Assembly (NCBI RefSeq): GCF_024763615.1
Contig: NC_077223.1
Coordinates: 12,772,001 to 12,836,000 of the forward strand
Origin: Phlebotomus papatasi
Lineage: Eukaryota > Arthropoda > Insecta > Diptera > Psychodidae
Direction: 5' to 3'
Length of the DNA: 64,000 bases
Position 1 is the first letter of the stretch. Each line of letters opens with the position of its first letter. Under the pieces are notes generated by a model. That model did not search any database. It worked only from the letters and a program-made list of their open reading frames with translations, and had not been told where the DNA came from. Of this stretch, positions 31,050 to 44,330 are shown one piece after another. Position numbers and translations under genes: made by a program.

Positions 31050-33043
31050 AATAATTTTACTTTAATCCACGGAAATAATTAAATACGGCTTCAAATATCA
31101 ATTACTCGCTACAATTAACCTTGTAACATGAAAGACAAGGCTCTTGAGCCAATCACAAGTCAAAATAGAGAGAAATGGAATCAATTTGTTAAATTATACG
31201 GCATATTTCAAATTCCACCATGTAATTTGAGTTGATATTTGGCGAAGAAGCTATGGTACTCCCCTTTTGAATTCCAAAGGCAATTACTTGTTACGTGTGG
31301 TAAGAAGATTCTCTGGGTATGCAAAAGGCTTCTTATCTCTGTTGTGACAGTCTCAACGAGCCAAAAATACAAAGTAACTTCAATTGAGAGAATTTGTGCA
31401 GGATGTTGAGGAACTTTCTCAAAGGCTAGCATGAAAGGAGCCTATTTTGGGGAAATTGATGAAAAGTTTTCTGGCAAGATTATTCGGTAGATGGTGCATA
31501 GAATTATATGGTCAATTGAATAAATGCTGAAATGGGGATACTTTTGTTTTTTTTCCAACACAATAAACGTCTACAGAAGTTGTTCACATTGTCAAAAATT
31601 GGGACATTTTACACTTAACTGAATGTTTGATTCTCTTTGAGACATTCCACCATGGACTTTTCCACACCCATCAATAGGATTTTGTTTCGTAAATTAAAAT
31701 TCTTTTCTGTATTCTTGTTTTCTTTCACATTTATTCCTTAAGAAATGCTGAGTGTCTTGGAGCATAGTTTTGTTTTTCTGCCAATGAAGGCAGAATTCAT
31801 ACAAAGAACTCCTCTGACTCAATCGCTTTGACGTCCCTTACGTTCGAGGAGGAAGTTAAGAAGAACGCGTGTTGTAGCAATATTACAAAGAAAATTTCTC
31901 TGGCATTTTTTGGGATAAGATCGGAAATGGAGAACGAAAGGAGCTACATGGAGTGGCTGGAAAAATCAAGAGAAAGAAAAAGGAGGAAAAACTTGTAGAA
32001 TTGCTGATGTGCCAACTGAAATTCTTTGTCAATCAAATTCAAGGAAATTCACTGTTGTATATGCTGCCTTTTTGTTTATTCTCAAGAAAATTCTACTCAC
32101 TACATCTATTTCTTCTTATTTTTCTTTCACTGGGACAAAACGAGAGCTCACTTTATACAATTTACCCAAAAAAAGAAAGAAAAGATGAAAAACCCAAATT
32201 GAATAAAGTAAATAGCACAGAGCTCCAAAATCTCCACCATACCCAATTTTCAATTCTATCCCACTCACAATGTGTGTGGGAATCCTTTCTTGTATACGCG
32301 TGTGAAATGTGAAAGGGTTGCCACCCTCCCCATCCTACTCGAGCCCTAACAATCGTGTAAGGTGTTATGTAAGCTTTTTTCCTCAACTCCTATAGCTTCA
32401 AAATTGCCTCATTTTCCGTTAAGCTGAAAAAGCTCTTTGAAAAGCTCACTGAGAAATTTTTGCAAGAATCTTCAAAAAATAAATTGGTATAGGAGCAATT
32501 GGGCGGTATTAAATTTGTGCTAACCAAACTCTAAATAATTTGACATGCTTGGTGTTTAATTAGTAAATAAATTTCTAATTGTAAAATATTAGGTTTGTAC
32601 ATCAAACTTTACTCGTCTTTGTAGATTATCTTGGTTTTTAGAGTAATATTTGTTGGAAGAAAATTTTAAGCCACGCCTCTTTTGAATCTCTAAACATAAT
32701 ACACTCAATTCTGGTATTATGCACATTTTCGGGACCGAAAAAATGCGCGAAATGGCATTGATTGAAAGTTCTCTAGTCTTTTCTCTATTGTCTTAAGATT
32801 TTTTGATTGAGCCCTATGATCCCGTGTAACATGTTTTCTTGTAAAGCACAAAAAAACATTTTGGTGGTGAAGCGGAGGAGTAGTGAGGAAATGAGGGTCA
32901 TAATAATCCCCAGGTTGACTTATTAGGGGGTCATCTGAAGATTCCAAGTAGATATCTCTAACTATTTAGCGCCCATTTTTTAGAACCAGAAGTAAATGAG
33001 GAAGATTGATTTTATTGCCCTTTTTGTGAAGTTTAAAGCCATA
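31050..33043. other. non-coding DNA
   Basis: Only short ORFs without recognisable domains; no repeat recognised. Confidence 0.45.
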
Positions 33044-33245
33044 GGGGAAACTGGGGCACCACCAAACACGGGGTAGCACCAAACACTGCGATTTTTTTTT
33101 CAGAAATTCGACTTCAGAGGACAAGACTTATAGAAATTTATAGGCATTATAGGTCTACTGAAGATGGTCGAGATAGTCCAAGTACTTTAGAAATAAAAAT
33201 TAGTGTTTGGTGCTACCCAGTGTTTGTTGGTGCCCCAGTTTCCCC
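33044..33245. mobile_element. TA-flanked MITE, GGGGAAACTGGGGC type
   Basis: Inverted repeats of about 45 bp: GGGGAAACTGGGGCACCA at the left and TGGTGCCCCAGTTTCCCC at the right, both beside TA. A lone left end of the same type lies at 34438. Confidence 0.88.
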
Positions 33246-35435
33246 TAGTTATGTCATAACGAAAAGAACAACTATCAATCTCTTCCTTCATAAAAAAAAG
33301 TTTAAAATAAATTCTAATTAAAAACGTTAATTGCAACAGAATTTTCAACAATTAAATATCTACCGGAGCTCTTCTAAAAAAAGTGAAAAAAGAAATCTTT
33401 AAGACACCATTTCCTTATTTTAATATCGTGTATGGATCTCAATATTATCACATGGATAGTAATTTTCACTTAAGATACTTACTAATAATAAAAACATTCT
33501 GTAAAATCATTCTTTAATCTCCAACTTTTGCCCAAACATACGACTTTTTTGGACCAGAGGGTGTAGAATTTATGGGTTAATTAAATAAAATATTCTACTA
33601 TTGTGTTAAATTTATTAATTATCTGATGCAAACATAAAATAATACCCCTAAAATTTTACATTTTAATTAATTTTTTCGGACTCCGATAGAGTCACCGAAT
33701 ACAATGGAGTGCGCAAATCTGGAAATAATTAGTTGACTCTATCGAGGTCCCACTGTATAACACAGTGCAGTGCCCCGATGGATCAGCCTATGAAAAATTA
33801 AGCCACAGCCATATATATATTTTTGTGGCAAATAAAAAAAATATAAAATTTATTATTTGGGTAATATTGTAGTAGAGCTGCTGAGCCTAGGGATAAGATC
33901 CGTCCTGACGAAGATTCTTCTAAGCTGGTTAGTACCAATAAGTCTTCAGATGAGATGGTGACTGAGGGATGTTATAACATCTAACTTCTAAGAGCACTAT
34001 ATCGCTATACTCTGCCGATAGATTGAGTGTTGAGCACACAATGGATTACCCCGAAGGAGTATACGAATCGGCTCCTCAGTCGGCCCTCAACTGTAAAGGT
34101 GTGAGGATGATCGATTCGTGATTCTTCGGAACTATGTAATGAGGCTCTTTTGAAGGATGTTCCGGTGAGGTGCTTATACACTAAGAAAAAAAAAATGTAA
34201 AATTTAAACAACTCTATCGCCAAGTTGAATTAACTCCACGGATATCGATGTACTCATTACTCTTTTACGATATAAAATATCATTGATTTCAGTTTTCGAT
34301 TTTTTCAGTTTTCGATTTAAGAATAAACTTCAGTCAAGATGGTTTTCGCTTGGAAAAGTTCATGTGGAACATCAAACAGAAATATGCTTCATGAGTATAT
34401 GTGCAGCACAGTGCATTATTATATTATTTTCTTATTAGGGGAAACTGGGGCAAAATTAGTCAATAAATGAAATTTTTCGTTACGTATAGTTCACAAAAAA
34501 ATGTTTGTAAATATTTTAAGAGTTTCACTGAAAAAATTGAAACAATTCTTCTGAATATCACAGCTAAAAAGAAGTAAAATAAACTCTACAGCACAGTTGT
34601 TAAAAAATCATAAAGACAAATAGTTAATTTATCATTGATTCAGTATAAGTTTTACTCGTTTTTATTCTGAGTGTAGCATTTTTTGCTACCTTTTTAGATA
34701 TTTGTGATTTTTTCTTTTTTTTTTTCAATGTAATTTTCGGATATCCAAATCTTTCCCCCTTCCTTATGATAGTCTCTCGTATATTATGAACTGGTCTTCA
34801 TAAATCATTCACATTAGTAAATTAAATAGCATATGAATATTTTAGGTTCTATATAAATTCTCCCCAATGAAAAACATCTCAACTGAAGTATATGTCTTAA
34901 ATGAAAACTCAACATATTTCTCACAAATTTCCTTTAAAAATTCAACAACTTTGAAATACACAATGTTACATAGGTTACATACTACAGTAGTGTAGAAAAA
35001 AACCAAGATCAGTCAATTAAATTGCATTTCTTATTTTTTTAAATAATTTTTTAGAAATATTCAAATACATTAATGTTTTATTTTTAGAGAGTTTCACTTC
35101 AACATAATGTTTTTGTTGCCATCAAGTTTATAAAGGGAATTGTGCTTTTAACACAATTATTATGATCAGTTGAGATTTTTCAGAAGGAATAATCCGTTTC
35201 TATATATTCCCTAGGTTATTACTGCACGAATTTTACCGAGTTATACTATAGAATCATTCCTAAATCGTTTTTCAAATTCAAAGGTTTAAAAGTTGCTAGA
35301 GAGCGCATTCTTTAACATAAATTGTTAACTTTAACATAAATTTGGATTCACTAAAAAGGTATTGGAATCTTGGCCATGTCTGAACCGATTCCATTCTGTC
35401 ATGGACCGGTAATGAACTGAAAACTATTTTTTAAG
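33246..35435. other. non-coding DNA with isolated element ends
   Basis: Contains a Tigger-like right end (GACTCTATCGAGGTCCCACTG beside TA, near 33755), a lone MITE end at 34438, and the weak zinc-knuckle trace at 34345-34385. No gene. Confidence 0.4.
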
Positions 35436-35545
35436 CAGTGGTCCGTAGTGCAATTGGTAAGACCGTTCGGTTCTTGGGCGTTATGACCTCTGGCTCGACT
35501 GTCACAGTTGTGAGTTCGAACCTTGCCCGGTGCAAATGACTAAAG
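35436..35545 (+). mobile_element. tRNA-like SINE head
   Basis: A-box-like TAGTGCAATTGGTAAGACC and B-box-like GAGTTCGAACCTT, about 65 bases apart. This wide spacing is unlike a normal tRNA; the segment is best read as a SINE promoter. Borders and target duplication were not resolved. Confidence 0.45.
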
Positions 35546-35806
35546 CCATATTTCATATATGACATACCTATATCTGAATGACATATTTTTCAAACACAAT
35601 GTAATTTGAATAAAAACTTGTAAATTGAAAAATGTACAAAATGATAAAAGGCTCCGTGCATAAAAATAAAATATAACAATTTTTTATGCAAAATTCATTT
35701 GTATTACTTTTAAGATATTTTGGGCAATCTCTTGATCTCAAAAACTATAATAAACCGATTTAATACAGCAAAGAAGTCTAAAAAAAAAACAAAAATTTGA
35801 GGTATA

Positions 35807-36228
35807 GGGTAAGTATGCCAAATTTCGGAAGAGTTGCATGCAAACGCCAAAGTCTCAAGTTTGAAATGTAATATTTTTAATAGAAATTGAATTTTTTGCC
35901 ACTTTTTAATAAGGAGTGTTTCTTGAAACCTTGTAGACAGTTTATCGTCTTTATTTTCTCTTCATTCTTAATCATTTTTAAAGGGAATAAAAATGTAGAC
36001 ATAACATTGGTGCCCTATTTCGGCCACCTTCATTCTCATAGTTTCTTGCCCTTCCGGAATTTTTCCAATGTCTTTATTAGATCATCTTGTTCGTCGAAGC
36101 GACATTTTTTTGTTATTGTTTGCATTGTATATTCTCTGGAGTATGCAAAACCTAAAAATTCATGGATATTCGAAGAACAAAAAATGTGGCCAAAATTGCA
36201 AGCTGGCCGGAATTTGCCACACTTACCC
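35807..36228. mobile_element. TA-flanked MITE, second copy of the 18324-18753 family
   Basis: Ends GGGTAAGTATGCCAAATT and AATTTGCCACACTTACCC. The 117-codon ORF across it is broken in the other copy and so is not a gene. Confidence 0.85.
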
Positions 36229-38141
36229 TATATCATTTAATCACGAGTTTGTGCATTTTGCAAAGTTTGAATGCTTTATCATCGCACTATACTGTGTAAG
36301 TACGTTTTCCATTAAGTGATAAAGTGCTCGTATTGATAATGTATTTAGTGCATTAATAAATTAACTTTTGCATTTAAAAGCTCTTATTAATTTTCTATAA
36401 AATTATCAAAAGTCAAAGAACGAGAGAGTTTTTAAAAATCATCTTTCCATGTGTTCTAAGTAAGACGTTTTAATGACACTAAACGAATTGTTGGTAAGGA
36501 ATTTTCACTATGAGATTACCATTTAATTTAGGATTTATTTAAATTCCACCTAGAAGAGAGAATGTCAACGCTGAATGAATTAATTTGCAATGTGAATATC
36601 TTATATAAGAAGAGTATTTCAATATTGTCAAATGCCAGTGAGTGGAGTGACTCTTTAATGAAATGTTGGTAAGGGGGAATGCTATTTCAAAATGTTTAAT
36701 GTTGATTGTCTTTGAAGAAGTATACCAACTTAATGTCTTAAACATTTTATTTAGCTACATGAAGTACACATAATTTCTTTTTGAGGGGTTGTTGTCACTG
36801 TGACTCATTCTCCTCTTGGGATTTACTTTCTCCTTTTGCCTGAGTCTCGAAACTGGAGAAATGTGATAAAATATTTAAGAAGCACTCACAAGATACTTTG
36901 TTTTGCCTGAGAAAACAGTGTTAAGTCTCTACAGGATTAGTTTAGTAGATCTGTGTGTCATCGAAAGGGGTGACTTTTTTGGACCATTTGTCCTAAGACT
37001 GTGTATGCCCATCAAAAATTAAACATCTATTGAATTTTCTCTGCATTCGTGAATGGGGATTGTTGGAATTATTTGGTGTGAAATTGAATTGACTTGATTG
37101 AACACTTGATTCTTTGAACTGAGTCCATTTTGACATAAAATTAAATTTTCTCCTCCCCTTGCATGCTCTCTTTTCCACTTTCTTTTTGGGGAAAAACTCA
37201 CTCAGACGAAGTTTTAGGAGAAGAAAGGATGGAAAAGTCATTGGTTATTTTCGTCGTTCCGGGTATATTTTTCGCAAAAGCAGATTGACACAAGTGATTA
37301 AGGAAGTTTTATTCATTGCCAATAACTTTTGATTGTATTTTATTTGATGTCTGACGAAAATATCAACGATATATGTGTTTATTTCATTTGCCATCACAGA
37401 AACATAAACTCTCATTCCCCCCTTAGACCCCAAACTCCTCTCAACCCAATTTCTTGTCACTCTCTTTTTCAGTTCTTGGTGAACTTTCTTCATCAAACAA
37501 CTATCAAATTCACAAAAACGACGACGTCATGAGAGCAAAATCCAATTAACTCTTTTGAAATGTACATATCAGCAACATTCACACTACCATTCATTACTAT
37601 ATATATGTACCATACCCAATAACTTGCCATACTTCTTCTCCTGCGAGGCCAAAAAGGAAGTTGCACAAATTGACTTTCAACACTCGCACCTGGATCTTCA
37701 CTGCCACCACTTAGGCAAGAAGTTACTGAAATCAACGTGAATTCACGAAGAAATGTTACCTAATTTTCACACTTGTCTGTTTACTTTGAAGATTTATGTG
37801 ATATTGCATTTTACTTCTTTGACGTAACCCTATTAGGGAAAACTGAAAACTTACATTAACCGTACAAGAGAAATTAAACAAAATTCAACTTTAAAAGTTA
37901 TCACAAGAGGAGTAGACTAAAAACCGAATTCTCGTTCCACAAAGGTAAAAAGCAAATTTCTAACTCCTCTGTCAGTGTATAACTATTTGGGATAAATCAG
38001 TCGAATACCGTAACCGGATCTTTGTCTTTACCGATGAGACATGGTAGATCGAATTGGTAAATACCATTCTTAAGTACTTGAAATAAAGAAAAGCTTACGA
38101 ACAGCGGGGTGTCAAAGTCACCCGTACTTACGGTACTTAAT
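36229..38141. other. non-coding DNA
   Basis: No gene. 38020-38135 (AGATCGAATTGGTAAATACC onward) is a repeat also found at 46855-46985. Confidence 0.45.
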
Positions 38142-39070
38142 AAGTACTTGATTGGCCCCGTTCGGTAATAGGGTTTCGAAGAGTCAAAGCTACTCCGATG
38201 CCAAGCCAAACCTATTCGAAAATCTACCGGAAGCCTAAAGTGCCAGTCCATGTGCACGCCGCTTTAGCGCTGACTGTTCTGCCATTTCGAATTTCGATAT
38301 TCTTGACACTTCGATCGTAAACAATGTCAACAACAGTGTGTAAAACCTTGTTGCAAAAACTGATTTTTTGTGTAGTTTTGTTAAATTTCAGGATGGCAGA
38401 ACGTTTTAATCTCAATTTTATTAAGATAAATGTCATTTTTATGAACTTATTCAATTTTGTGTAACTCTTCGGTTTAAACTTTCGAACTTCCAACGGGTTG
38501 TTAGGTAAGTTTTCTCTGATATACCTTCGAATCAGTAAGGGAAAAACCTCAACCGAAGAGAGTTCTCAAATCGGGAAGGTTATTACTGAACGAGAGGAAT
38601 AAGTACTTGATTGGCTCCGTTCAGTAATAACCTTTCGAAGAGACAAAGCCACTTTAAAGCCAAGCCAAACCTATTCGAAAATCTACCGAAAGCCTAAAGT
38701 GCAAGTTCATATACCCGCCGCTTAAGCCCTGATTGTTCTGCCATTTCGAATTTCGAAATTTTTGACACATCAATCGTCAACAATGTCAACAACAGTGTGT
38801 AAAACCTTGTTGCAAAAACTGATTTTTTGTGTAGTTTTGTGGAATTTCAGGATGGCAGAACGTTTGAATTGCAATTTTATAAAGATAAATGTCATTTTCA
38901 TGAACTTATTGAATTTTTTGTATCCCGGTCTAACTCGGTCGGTTTAAGCTTTCGAACTTCGAACGGGTTTTTCGGCAAGTGCGGTAAGTTCTCTCTGATA
39001 TACCTTCGAATCGGTAAAGGAAAAACCCCAACCGAAGGGAGCTTTTAAATCGGAAAGGTTATTACTGAAC
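38142..39070. repeat. two tandem foldback copies, about 459-bp period
   Basis: 38142 onward and 38601 onward align along their length. Each has inverted ends (CGTTCAGTAATAACCTTTCG type), a second inner inverted pair (TTCTGCCAT...ATGGCAGAA), and an identical core ACAATGTCAACAACAGTGTG. Probably a MITE duplicated in tandem. Confidence 0.8.
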
Positions 39071-39847
39071 GTATTAACTATAGAATGAAATGGATTATTA
39101 GGTCCTTAACACACTTAGGACTTAAATCGATAGACAACTTAGCGGAAAATGATAGAAATATGGTTTAACTATTGTTTTGAATATGATTACGCTAAGCCGT
39201 CTTTCAGCTCAGGTCTGTCTGTCAATGCCCTTACGGTCATTTTCCATTTTTAATTTTAAAAGTGAGAATGTGTGATTCCATGAATTCAGTGGGAATTATG
39301 TCCATCAGATAAATCCACATGTTTTTGCCACACGGAGAGAACTAAGGATATTAGTTTAGGGAAATAGAAGAGAACTTTGTACTGATCCGAAAGAAAAGAG
39401 TGACTTAGGGATCTTCGGGATTATCTCTGTCATCGTGGGAAGGACCTAAAGAACATTCGGTGTTGATCTGGACAAAAAGTAGAAGAATAGAGTTGTCTAG
39501 AGACAGGGATTCACCTTGGTGTCCCTCGGGAAGACGGAAAATCAAAGTGGATTTTTTAGGAAGTACCTTTTTTAACCTAGGAACTCTAGAAATAGAAAAG
39601 GAGGAGAAAAAGACTCTGTCTCTCCGCAGTTTAAGGACCTTGAAGACTCGTCGTATGCCACGCCGTTCCGGAAAAAAGTACCTGACCCTGCGTGTCAATA
39701 GTCCCTTAAAGATGTTTCGTAATTAAATTAATGTTGATATGGGCACTTAAAAGAAGCTTTTCCTTATTTGGCTCTTGTTTCTAAATAGCTTATTATAAAT
39801 ACTTAATACTTCTTGGATTACTCCAACTTCGATAAAAACTCTGAATA
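39071..39847. other. non-coding DNA
   Basis: 39100-39240 resembles 47590-47720 (CTTA..CCGTCT..AGCTCAGGT-like). The slightly GC-richer part, 39400-39720, has overlapping ORFs of under 100 codons on both strands with no domain. Confidence 0.35.
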
Positions 39848-40010
39848 GGGGAATTGTTATACTTTCGGATGATCTAAGCTTCTGACTTACTATATTCAAT
39901 GTTTTTATGAATTCTCCCTATCGTAGATTTTTGAGAAATACAAAGTATTTCTTGGGAAAAAATAAGTTGTCCGAAGCTTGAGTCATATGAATGTTTCGCA
40001 CTTCGCTTAA
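39848..40010. mobile_element. degenerate relative of the 42606-42818 MITE
   Basis: Starts TA plus GGGGAATTGTTATAC and ends in a GTCCGAAGCTTGAGTC.TATGAA segment matching the right part of 42606-42818. The end point is approximate. Confidence 0.45.
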
Positions 40011-40789
40011 TTTTACTGCAAAACCCACAAAATACGGACTATCGGGACTATCTCAACTTAAAGTCCATGGGGGTTAAATTGTAAATCAACCAGCAAAAGG
40101 GGTTAAAGGTAAGAAAAATTAGCGTGTTAAATCCGTATATGTTGGTTGAAAGTGAACAACACGCTATTTAGAAGAAGTTTCAGTGATTAAATTTCATTTT
40201 TTAAAGCTCACGCGATGAATTTTCACTTTTCACCCGTAAGCAAAAATTTCTCCACACTTTCCCACCTATCGTCCACATTGTTATCCCAGGTAAAATGAAC
40301 TTTAATGCGGGCTGAATTGATTCCTCTGGTATTTGCTCAACGTTTCAGGTGCTACCATTCTATCAATTAGGTGCACAATCAGCTGGGATGGAGATAAAAG
40401 CTTTGTCTGGCTTGATTCTTTTATCCTCCACCGGTTATGGCCTATATTAGAGTGTCTGAGAATGCTGGAGTTTAGCGGTGAATTGAGGCCTTGAAGGGAG
40501 GATTATCAACTGTGGCAATTGCGGTGTTCTACGTGTTAATTAAATTTTCTTGGGTGGAGACAGTTGTGTCTGGGTGTCGTTGTGATTTGCATGAATACAC
40601 ATTGAATGTTGTTTCATTACGTGGCTGAATTAGAGAAATTCAGCGAAGGAGACTAAATATATTTCACAGGATTAAGGATGGAAACACATTGACCGTCGAG
40701 GTCTCAATGTCACCTTCGAACTTTCACAGATTTTCATTTTTTTTCAAATTCATTCTTTTGCCGCACTTTGAGAAAGAAATTCACAATTA

Positions 40790-41010
40790 GGGGAAAGTGC
40801 CCATGCTTTACACGGTCCCAGGCTTCATAATGACTAAATTTTCCTATTTTTTCAATAAGTGTTACTCATTGCACCCATATTTTAAAAACTAGGGGTCAGT
40901 GTCCTGTTTTCAAAATATATTGCAGAGTCGCAATTATTCGGAAACATAGGAAAAATATAGTCATTATGAAGCTTGAGACCGTGCAAAGCATGAATACGAG
41001 CATTTTCCCC
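40790..41010. mobile_element. TA-flanked MITE, GGGGAAAGTGCCCATGC type
   Basis: Ends GGGGAAAGTGCCCATGC and the degenerate complement GCATGAATACGAGCATTTTCCCC, with longer inner arms ATAATGACTAAATTTTCC and AAAATATAGTCATTAT. Family shared with 26943-27081. Confidence 0.8.
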
Positions 41011-41065
41011 TATTAAGCTTTTCCGTTGAACATTTTGATATGTTATAAGAAATAGTTCAAAATAA

Positions 41066-41190
41066 CACTTAGTGCGACACCGGTATCCCAAAAACAAAAA
41101 CTTTTTTTTAACTTGAAAGTTATCATGTTCTCTAAATATACAGAAAAATGATTTTTGTTTTTGGGACACTGGTGTCCCATTCGTCCTTAA
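41066..41190. repeat. foldback with ACACCGGTATCCCAAAAAC arms
   Basis: Left CACCGGTATCCCAAAAAC and right GTTTTTGGGACACTGGTG are inverted. Short, no coding content; target duplication not clear. Confidence 0.6.
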
Positions 41191-41339
41191 AGGGTTAAAC
41201 CAGATAATGGCGATTCAAAATATCCTTTTCAAGATTGCCTATGTTTCGGCGCATTAAATATTCTTTGAAAATTTCCATGTTCGAAATGTTTCGGAAAGGT
41301 TGTGGAAATTAAATGTTCACCGCTTTATAGTGAAACAGG

Positions 41340-41830
41340 TGTAGCTCCAAATACCAAAAACCCAAAATCCAGAATGGGTCAAATTCCAAAAATCTTTTTT
41401 TTTGTTCGAACATGCGAAATTAGTAGTTTACTAAATTTTGGCTTTCCAGGATTTCGAACCATTCGCGATCTTTACCTTCTGTACCTTTCGGGATTTTGGC
41501 CTTTTCTGGATTTCGGCCCTTTCGACCAATTAAAATTGGGCTACATTCGGGATTTTTATCTATTCGGGATTTTGACTTTGGGGCATTTTAGATTTTCGTA
41601 ATTTTGTAATTTTGGCTTTTCAGGATTTTGTAAGTAGGAATTTTGACCCATTCGAACCATTCATGTTTTGTTTCTTCGGGATTTTGTTTTTGTTTTTGTT
41701 TTTTTTTTTTTTGTAATTTTGACGTTCGGAATTTTGACTTTCGGGATTTTTATTTTCCGTACCCTTGGCGTTCGGGATTTTGGTCCATTCGGGATATTGG
41801 GTTTTTGGGATTTTGGTTTTTTAGGATTAT
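41340..41830. repeat. degenerate TTCGGGATTTTG array
   Basis: Roughly 15-bp words (ATTCGGGATTTTGGCC and variants) repeated over about 490 bp, with a poly(T) run. Related to 25672-25830. Confidence 0.65.
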
Positions 41831-42235
41831 GAAATCAAGATTATCTTTCCGGTTTTGTCCTACACTGCTTTGTAACATCAATCATTTGAATGGAAAATGT
41901 TCAGTAAAAAGTAAACAACCTCCAATCATTGTATCTGCCCCTTAACGGTTATATTATTTTTGCAAAATTGAGTATAAATTTTATAGAGAATATATCGGGA
42001 AATTAATTATTTGATTATTGGAAGATTTAAATACATAATTTTCTGAAGAGTTCAATAATAACTGGAATACTTGTTCTGCTTTAACGAACTTGAGCTCAAC
42101 TGCTTGAACGAACTTCAAAACTTCAGTAAAAGTTATCAGTATTAATAAGAAAATCCCTAAATTTCTTCGAATGTATCATAAATATTCTTCCTTTTAAAAT
42201 TCTTTTATTAAATAATTTAATTAATTATGTTAATA

Positions 42236-42576
42236 CAGTAGAGTTCCTCAAATTTGAACTCCTCAAATTTGAACGACGGTTGAGTTCAAAATGTAAAATT
42301 TGAGGTTATGTGAAGAAAGTTTTGCGTGGAGTTTGAATTAGAACTATTTTTCTCTGGTGTTTCCTCAATATTATCGTATTATATTAACTTCCGCAACAAA
42401 TTCCATATATTTCACAACAAATTACATTGATATATTCTCAAAAGTTATTTATCTTAACTTTAGGGAAAGTACATTTCACATGAATTCCGTTACGTTTTTG
42501 AAAATATCGTTAAAATTTGAGGAGTAAGAAATGTCATCTACACCCCCCAAATGTTCAAATTTGAGGAATTCTACTG
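42236..42576. mobile_element. pogo/Tigger-type MITE
   Basis: Ends CAGTAGAGTTCCTCAAATTT and AAATTTGAGGAATTCTACTG, flanked by TA. The CAGTAGA start is shared with the element at 19790, but the body differs. 341 bp, no ORF. Confidence 0.85.
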
Positions 42577-42605
42577 TAAATTCAAAATTTACTAAAATTG
42601 AACTA

Positions 42606-42818
42606 GGGGAAAGCGTGCTACGTTTGGACGAATCAAGCTTCGCAAATCTATTTTTTTCAATATATTTTTATTGATTTTATCCATTATAATTTTGTATTTT
42701 AATAGACAATCCAATGCCTTGAATTTTCTAAAAGAACCATAGGCAAAATCCATTAAGGACATAGAAAATAAATTGAATTGTCCGAAGCTTGAGCCGTACG
42801 AAGGTAGCGCTCTGTCCC
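42606..42818. mobile_element. MITE with GGGGAAAGCGTGCTACG end
   Basis: Left GGGGAAAGCGTGCTACG, beside TA, and right CGAAGGTAGCGCTCTGTCCC form imperfect inverted repeats; inner AAGCTT boxes also pair. Confidence 0.6.
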
Positions 42819-43871
42819 TTATATAAGTTCAGACTTTCTATTTTAGCAAAGACACGCTTGGTGATTATAACAGACGGCAAGGAGATTTTAGCTTAGAAAA
42901 AAACCCTTAGAGGTTATTCCCAAGACTTAAATTGATGTTAACAGTAACCGTAAGGATTCATTGACCAATATGATTCAGCCTTAAAGATCTGGGATTTCTG
43001 GTTCAATTTCACCGATTGTCTTTGACAAACGTGTCGTCATTTTGGCAGGTGAAAAGGAGATTAAGACACGGTCCAAGAAGTTAACTCTCTCGCCTTACCA
43101 AAAGGACAGAATTATTCCTTTTCCTCTCCTTTTAGTCCAACCTTAATGACATCATTAATTCTTAATGGGATCAAACACTATGGCAATTTCCTACAGCAAT
43201 GAATTTAACCGATTTCTGGGTACATGAATACCAAGACCAAAATTTCTATTTCATTTCACATTTGAAATTATATTCTCCTGGGATCTCTTATAAGTTGAAG
43301 TTTCGTATAAGTCCTTCTCAAGTGTGTGAAAATTATTGCTCAATAGCACATTCAAGGGATTTCACCATTATGAAGGAGTGAAAGGAGGGATGAAAACTAA
43401 CTTGCGGATTTGTAAAGTCATATAGCAAGAAGGTTGCTACCAAAAGGTATGGGTGGTAGCATGAAGTAAATTACACTATCATCCAGAGTTAAATCACGAA
43501 ATTCCCATCTTACATTTTACCCGTCCACACACTCATCCACAATTTGGCGTCAATGTCCCATACCCTCACCCACCTAATGTAACACCTTTCCACCCAGGTG
43601 CTTCTCTCTTCCCTCCCTCACACAACAATTCAATTAATTTACTTTGTGCAACGACAAATCAATAAATTTCCACAACACACGTAAATGAAATTTGCCTATT
43701 TGCCATTATTGACCAGAGTTGCTAGTAATTTACACATTTTACCTATCAGATTTCCGAAAATTAGGATGAATTAATTAAAAGAAAAACGTTTTAAAAAATC
43801 GATTTCTCTTAGTTCAGACGTACACCGGAGAACCAAGATACAGAATAGCTGTATAACAATTCTAAAGCTTA
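42819..43871. other. non-coding DNA
   Basis: Nothing recognised beyond short chance ORFs. Confidence 0.45.
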
Positions 43872-44143
43872 CACAGTAAAAAAAATTACAAGGATAATCG
43901 TTGGTTTGCTTTTTACCACCGTAAACCGTGTAATCAACTGGGAATGATTACACAGTTTTGTATGTTTTCTTGCATATTTCGTGTAAAATTACACAGTTTT
44001 CAAATAAAAAGTGTACAAATTACACAGTTTTCACACAAAATGTGTACAAATTACACAAATGTGTATTAGTACACACGATTACATGTTTAATGTAAAATTT
44101 ACAATAAAAATCATGGTAAAGCAGCCAAAAATTTTTTACTGTG
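43872..44143. mobile_element. TA-flanked MITE with internal TTACACAG repeats
   Basis: Ends CACAGTAAAAAA and TTTTTTACTGTG beside TA. The interior repeats TACAAATTACACA-type words several times. Confidence 0.7.
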
Positions 44144-44330
44144 TAGTAATCAATTATAAATGATTCTTTAAAAACTAAATAGAAAGTCACTTATCCATTT
44201 TACATGACAAAGTTTCATTTTACATAAACGCAAGATAGATCTACGGGGTATAACAATATATAAACTTTACTAGTGAGTGTCTTGGGTATTTTTTTCGATT
44301 TTCATGTCAAGAGTAGAATAGTTTCAGATA

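Noticed and set aside
35887..36240. 117-codon ORF at 35.9-36.2 kb
   Set aside because: Lies inside a MITE; the sister copy at 18324-18753 has stops and shifts in this frame.
39405..39726. Overlapping ORFs of 88 and 97 codons on opposite strands
   Set aside because: No domain; the slightly higher GC content explains their length.
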